Positions 62,218-64,000 of a stretch of DNA of 64,000 bases are shown one piece after another. Location: assembly GCA_963580455.1 (NCBI GenBank), contig OY756958.1, forward strand, positions 1,190,501 to 1,254,500, in the 5' to 3' direction. The DNA is from Euonymus europaeus (Eukaryota > Streptophyta > Magnoliopsida > Celastrales > Celastraceae). Made by a program: the position numbers and the translations under genes. Positions within the stretch are counted from its first letter, which is position 1. Each line of letters begins with the position of its first letter. The notes under the pieces are model-generated. The model had not been told where the DNA came from and searched no databases. It saw only the letters and a list, made by a program, of their open reading frames with translations.

Positions 62218-63680
62218 GAACTCGTGGCTAGTAGGTCTCGTTTCACGTAGTTAGCCGCGAAATGTGATTTCTGCATGTAAACGGTTTTCCTAATATCCGT
62301 TGACTCCGAGTTCTGAATTCGGTGATTTTTAGCTTTATTTCACACTACTTTTCGAGGTCTACAATCCTGGCGTTCCGGTTTTTGATTTCAGAACTCATGG
62401 CTAGTAGGTCTTATTTCACGTAGTTAGCCGCGAAATGTGGTTTCTGCAAGTAAACGGTTTTCTGAATATCCGTTGACTCCGAGTTCTGAATTCTGTGATT
62501 TTTACCTTGATTTCACACTACTTTTCGAGCTCTGATATCCTGGCATTTCGGTTTTTTATTTCAGAACTCGTGGCTACTAGGTCTCGTTTCACGTAGTTAG
62601 CCGGGAAATGTGGTTTCTGCACGTAAACGGTTTTATGAATATCCGTTGACTCCGAGCTCTGAATTCGGTGATTTTAGGCTTGATTTCACTGTACTTTTCC
62701 AGCTCTACAATCCTGGCGTTCTGGTTTTTGATTTCAGAACTCGTGGCTAGTAGGTCTCGTTTCACGTAGTTAGCCGCGAAATGTGGTTTCTGCACGTAAA
62801 CGGTTTTCTGAATATCCGTTGACTCCGAGTTCTGAATTCGGTGATTTTTAGCTTGATTTCACACTACATTTCGAGCTCTACAATCCTGGCATTCCGGTTT
62901 TTGATTTCAGAACTCGTGGCTAGTAGGTCTCGGTTCATGTAGTTAGCCGCGAAATGTGGTTTCTGCACGTAAACGGTTTTCTGAATATCCGTTGACTCCG
63001 AGTTCTGAATTCGGTGATTTTTAGCTTGATTTCACACTACATTTCGAGCTCTACAACCCTGGCGTTCCGGTTTTTTATTTCAGAACTCGTGGCTAGTAGG
63101 TCTCGATTCACGTAGTTAGCCTCGAAATGCGGTTTCTGCACGTAAACGGTTTTCTTAATATCCGTTGACTCCGAGTTCTGAATTCGATGATTTTTAGCTT
63201 TATTTCACACTAATTTTCGAGCTCTACAATCCAGGCATTCCGGTTTTTGATTTCAGAACTCGTGGTTAGTAGGTCTTATTTCACGTAGTTAGCCGCGAAA
63301 TGGGGTTTCTGCACGTAAATGGTTTTCTGAATATCCGTTGAATCCGAGTTCTGAATTCGGTGATTTTTAGCTTGATTTCACACTACTTTTCGAGCTCTGC
63401 AATCCTGGCATTTCGGTTTTCGATTTCAGAACACGTGGCTAGTAGGTCTCGTTTCACGTAGTTAGCCACAAAATGTGGTTTCTGCACGTAAACGGTTTTT
63501 TTATATCCGTTGACTCCGAGTTCTGAATTCGGTGATTTTTAGCTTGATTTCGCACTAATTTTCGAGCTCTACAATCCTGCAGTTTCGGATTTTTATTTCG
63601 GAACTCGTGGCTAGTAGGTCTCGTTTCACCTAGTTAGCCGCGAAATGTGGTTTCTTTACGTAAACGGTTTTATGAATATC
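62218..63680. repeat. Flanking duplication, copy 2
   Basis: This is the counterpart of 55135-56470, with one monomer more (63256-63428: ggttagtagg, cttattt, aaatgg, gttgaatcc). Other private forms: gccgggaaa near 62600, tccgagctctg near 62651, tcggttcatg near 62930 and gcctcgaaatgcgg near 63119. Together the two copies bracket the 57-62 kb region. Confidence 0.84.
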
Positions 63681-64000
63681 CGTTGACTCCGAGTTCTGAA
63701 TTCGGTGATTTTAGGCTTGATTTCACACTACTCTTCGAGCTCTACAATCCTGGCGTTCTGGTTTTTTATTTCAGAACTCGTGGCTAGTAGGTCTCGTTTC
63801 ACTTTGTTAGCCGTGAAATATGGTTTCTGCACGTAAACGGTTTTCTAAATATCCGTTGACTCCGAGTTCTAAATTCGGTGATTTTTAGCTTGATTTCACA
63901 CTACTTTTCGAGCTCTACAATCCTGGCATTTTGGATTTTATTTCAGAACTCGTGGCTAGTAGGTCTCGTTTCACCTAATTAGCCGCGAAATGTGGTTTCT
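63681..64000. repeat. Return to the 21-monomer HOR series at the window edge
   Basis: The cactttgttagccgtgaaatatgg unit with ctaaattcgg, the shortened ttggattttatttc unit and cacctaattag match 53132-53451 at +10,549 bp (61 monomers minus 4) through the last base. The marker ccgtgaaata is at 53262 and 63811. The window ends inside a monomer, so the array continues. Confidence 0.82.

Larger units (their letters stand above)
1..64000. repeat. Uninterrupted 173-bp satellite DNA array (centromere-type)
   Basis: Every line of the window is the same 173-bp unit in direct head-to-tail orientation, about 370 copies. Successive unit starts (gaactcgtgg or a variant) fall at 1, 174, 347, 520, 693, 866, 1039 and so on, and continue in phase apart from 1-bp indels. 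No inverted monomer, foreign insertion or unique spacer was seen. The unit length is close to a nucleosome repeat, as in many plant and animal centromeric satellites, which is why a centromeric or pericentromeric location is inferred; the sequence alone cannot prove it. There is no gene in any stretch of the window. The family is not one I recognise by name. Confidence 0.98.

Noticed and set aside
372..62795. Recurring antisense open frames of about 68 codons (for example 372-578, 35104-35310, 44953-45159, 62589-62795) with nearly the same translation
   Set aside because: They are by-products of the satellite. Each covers about 1.2 monomers and recurs only where the local variants remove the usual stops. 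173 is not divisible by 3, so the frame shifts in every next unit. There is no codon bias, promoter or neighbouring gene structure, and similarity between copies follows repeat identity.
1..64000. CRISPR array
   Set aside because: There are no short conserved repeats separated by unique spacers. The whole 173-bp unit is repeated, and no cas-like gene is present.
1..64000. CENP-B box (ttcg, then a, then cggg with fixed spacing)
   Set aside because: I looked for this core on both strands in the consensus. gaattcggtg and gccgcgaaa share fragments only, and the full spaced motif is not present.
1..64000. Transposon insertions, LTRs or target-site duplications
   Set aside because: Every stretch reads as satellite in phase, and length changes are whole monomers or 1-bp indels. 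No terminal repeats, poly-A tails or polypurine tracts were seen.
1..64000. Telomeric or microsatellite repeats, rDNA spacer, tRNA or 5S genes
   Set aside because: No short telomere-type unit runs, no rRNA-like stretches, and no A/B-box tRNA structure were seen. T-rich tracts within monomers are short and non-iterated.
1..64000. Identification as a named 170-180 bp plant satellite or a holocentromere satellite
   Set aside because: Unit length is compatible with several families, but I could not match the sequence to any remembered one with confidence, so no name or species is given.
1..64000. Small hairpin aacgg to ccgtt (unit positions 63-67 and 80-84)
   Set aside because: Only 5 bp of stem with a 12-base loop, easily expected by chance; not reported as a feature.

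Overview
The whole 64-kb window is one uninterrupted tandem satellite DNA array. The unit is a 173-bp monomer (about 44% G+C in a consensus I made by eye) repeated head to tail about 370 times, always in the same orientation. I found no protein-coding gene, RNA gene, transposon, microsatellite block or unique sequence anywhere. The open frames that exist are about 60-70 codons long, are copied with the repeat, and cannot extend because 173 is not a multiple of 3. An array this long and pure, with a monomer near one nucleosome repeat, is typical of centromeric or pericentromeric satellites in complex eukaryotes. A plant seems the most likely source to me, but I do not recognise the monomer as any named family and cannot assign a species.

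Monomers differ from each other at a limited set of recurrent positions, and most of these are CpG sites changed to TpG or CpA. The resulting variants behave like words in a text: series of variant monomers are copied together as higher-order repeats (HORs) and segmental duplications. Offsets below were measured from diagnostic variants.

Layout: 1-6,800 holds a 4-monomer HOR (692 bp) and segments repeated at 3,632 and 3,283 bp. 6,800-11,500 is a mosaic with a 3-monomer duplication, a 1,383-bp step and two identical adjacent monomers (9,682-10,027). 12,200-14,700 holds two versions of a 7/8-monomer unit, which returns at 21.4-22.9 kb. 14,700-23,700 carries 18-, 5-, 21- and 2-monomer duplications. 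23,900-33,100 is densely nested, with 4-, 5-, 2-, 8-, 9- and 19-monomer steps. 33,100-38,300 is two interleaved duplications (2,419 and 2,765 bp). 38,300-42,900 is a looser mosaic. 42,930-54,010 is the clearest large structure: a 21-monomer, 3,629-bp unit present three times, the third copy enlarged by 692 bp. 55,135-56,470 returns at 62,218-63,680 and flanks a regular 6-monomer, 1,038-bp HOR (58,412-62,217). The last 320 bp match the inside of the third 21-monomer copy, so the large unit may resume beyond the window.

The window therefore has no genes working together. What it records is how a satellite array evolves: unequal exchange, local amplification, short conversion-like patches and probable methylation-driven decay. 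All comparisons were made by eye; identities and exact breakpoints are approximate.
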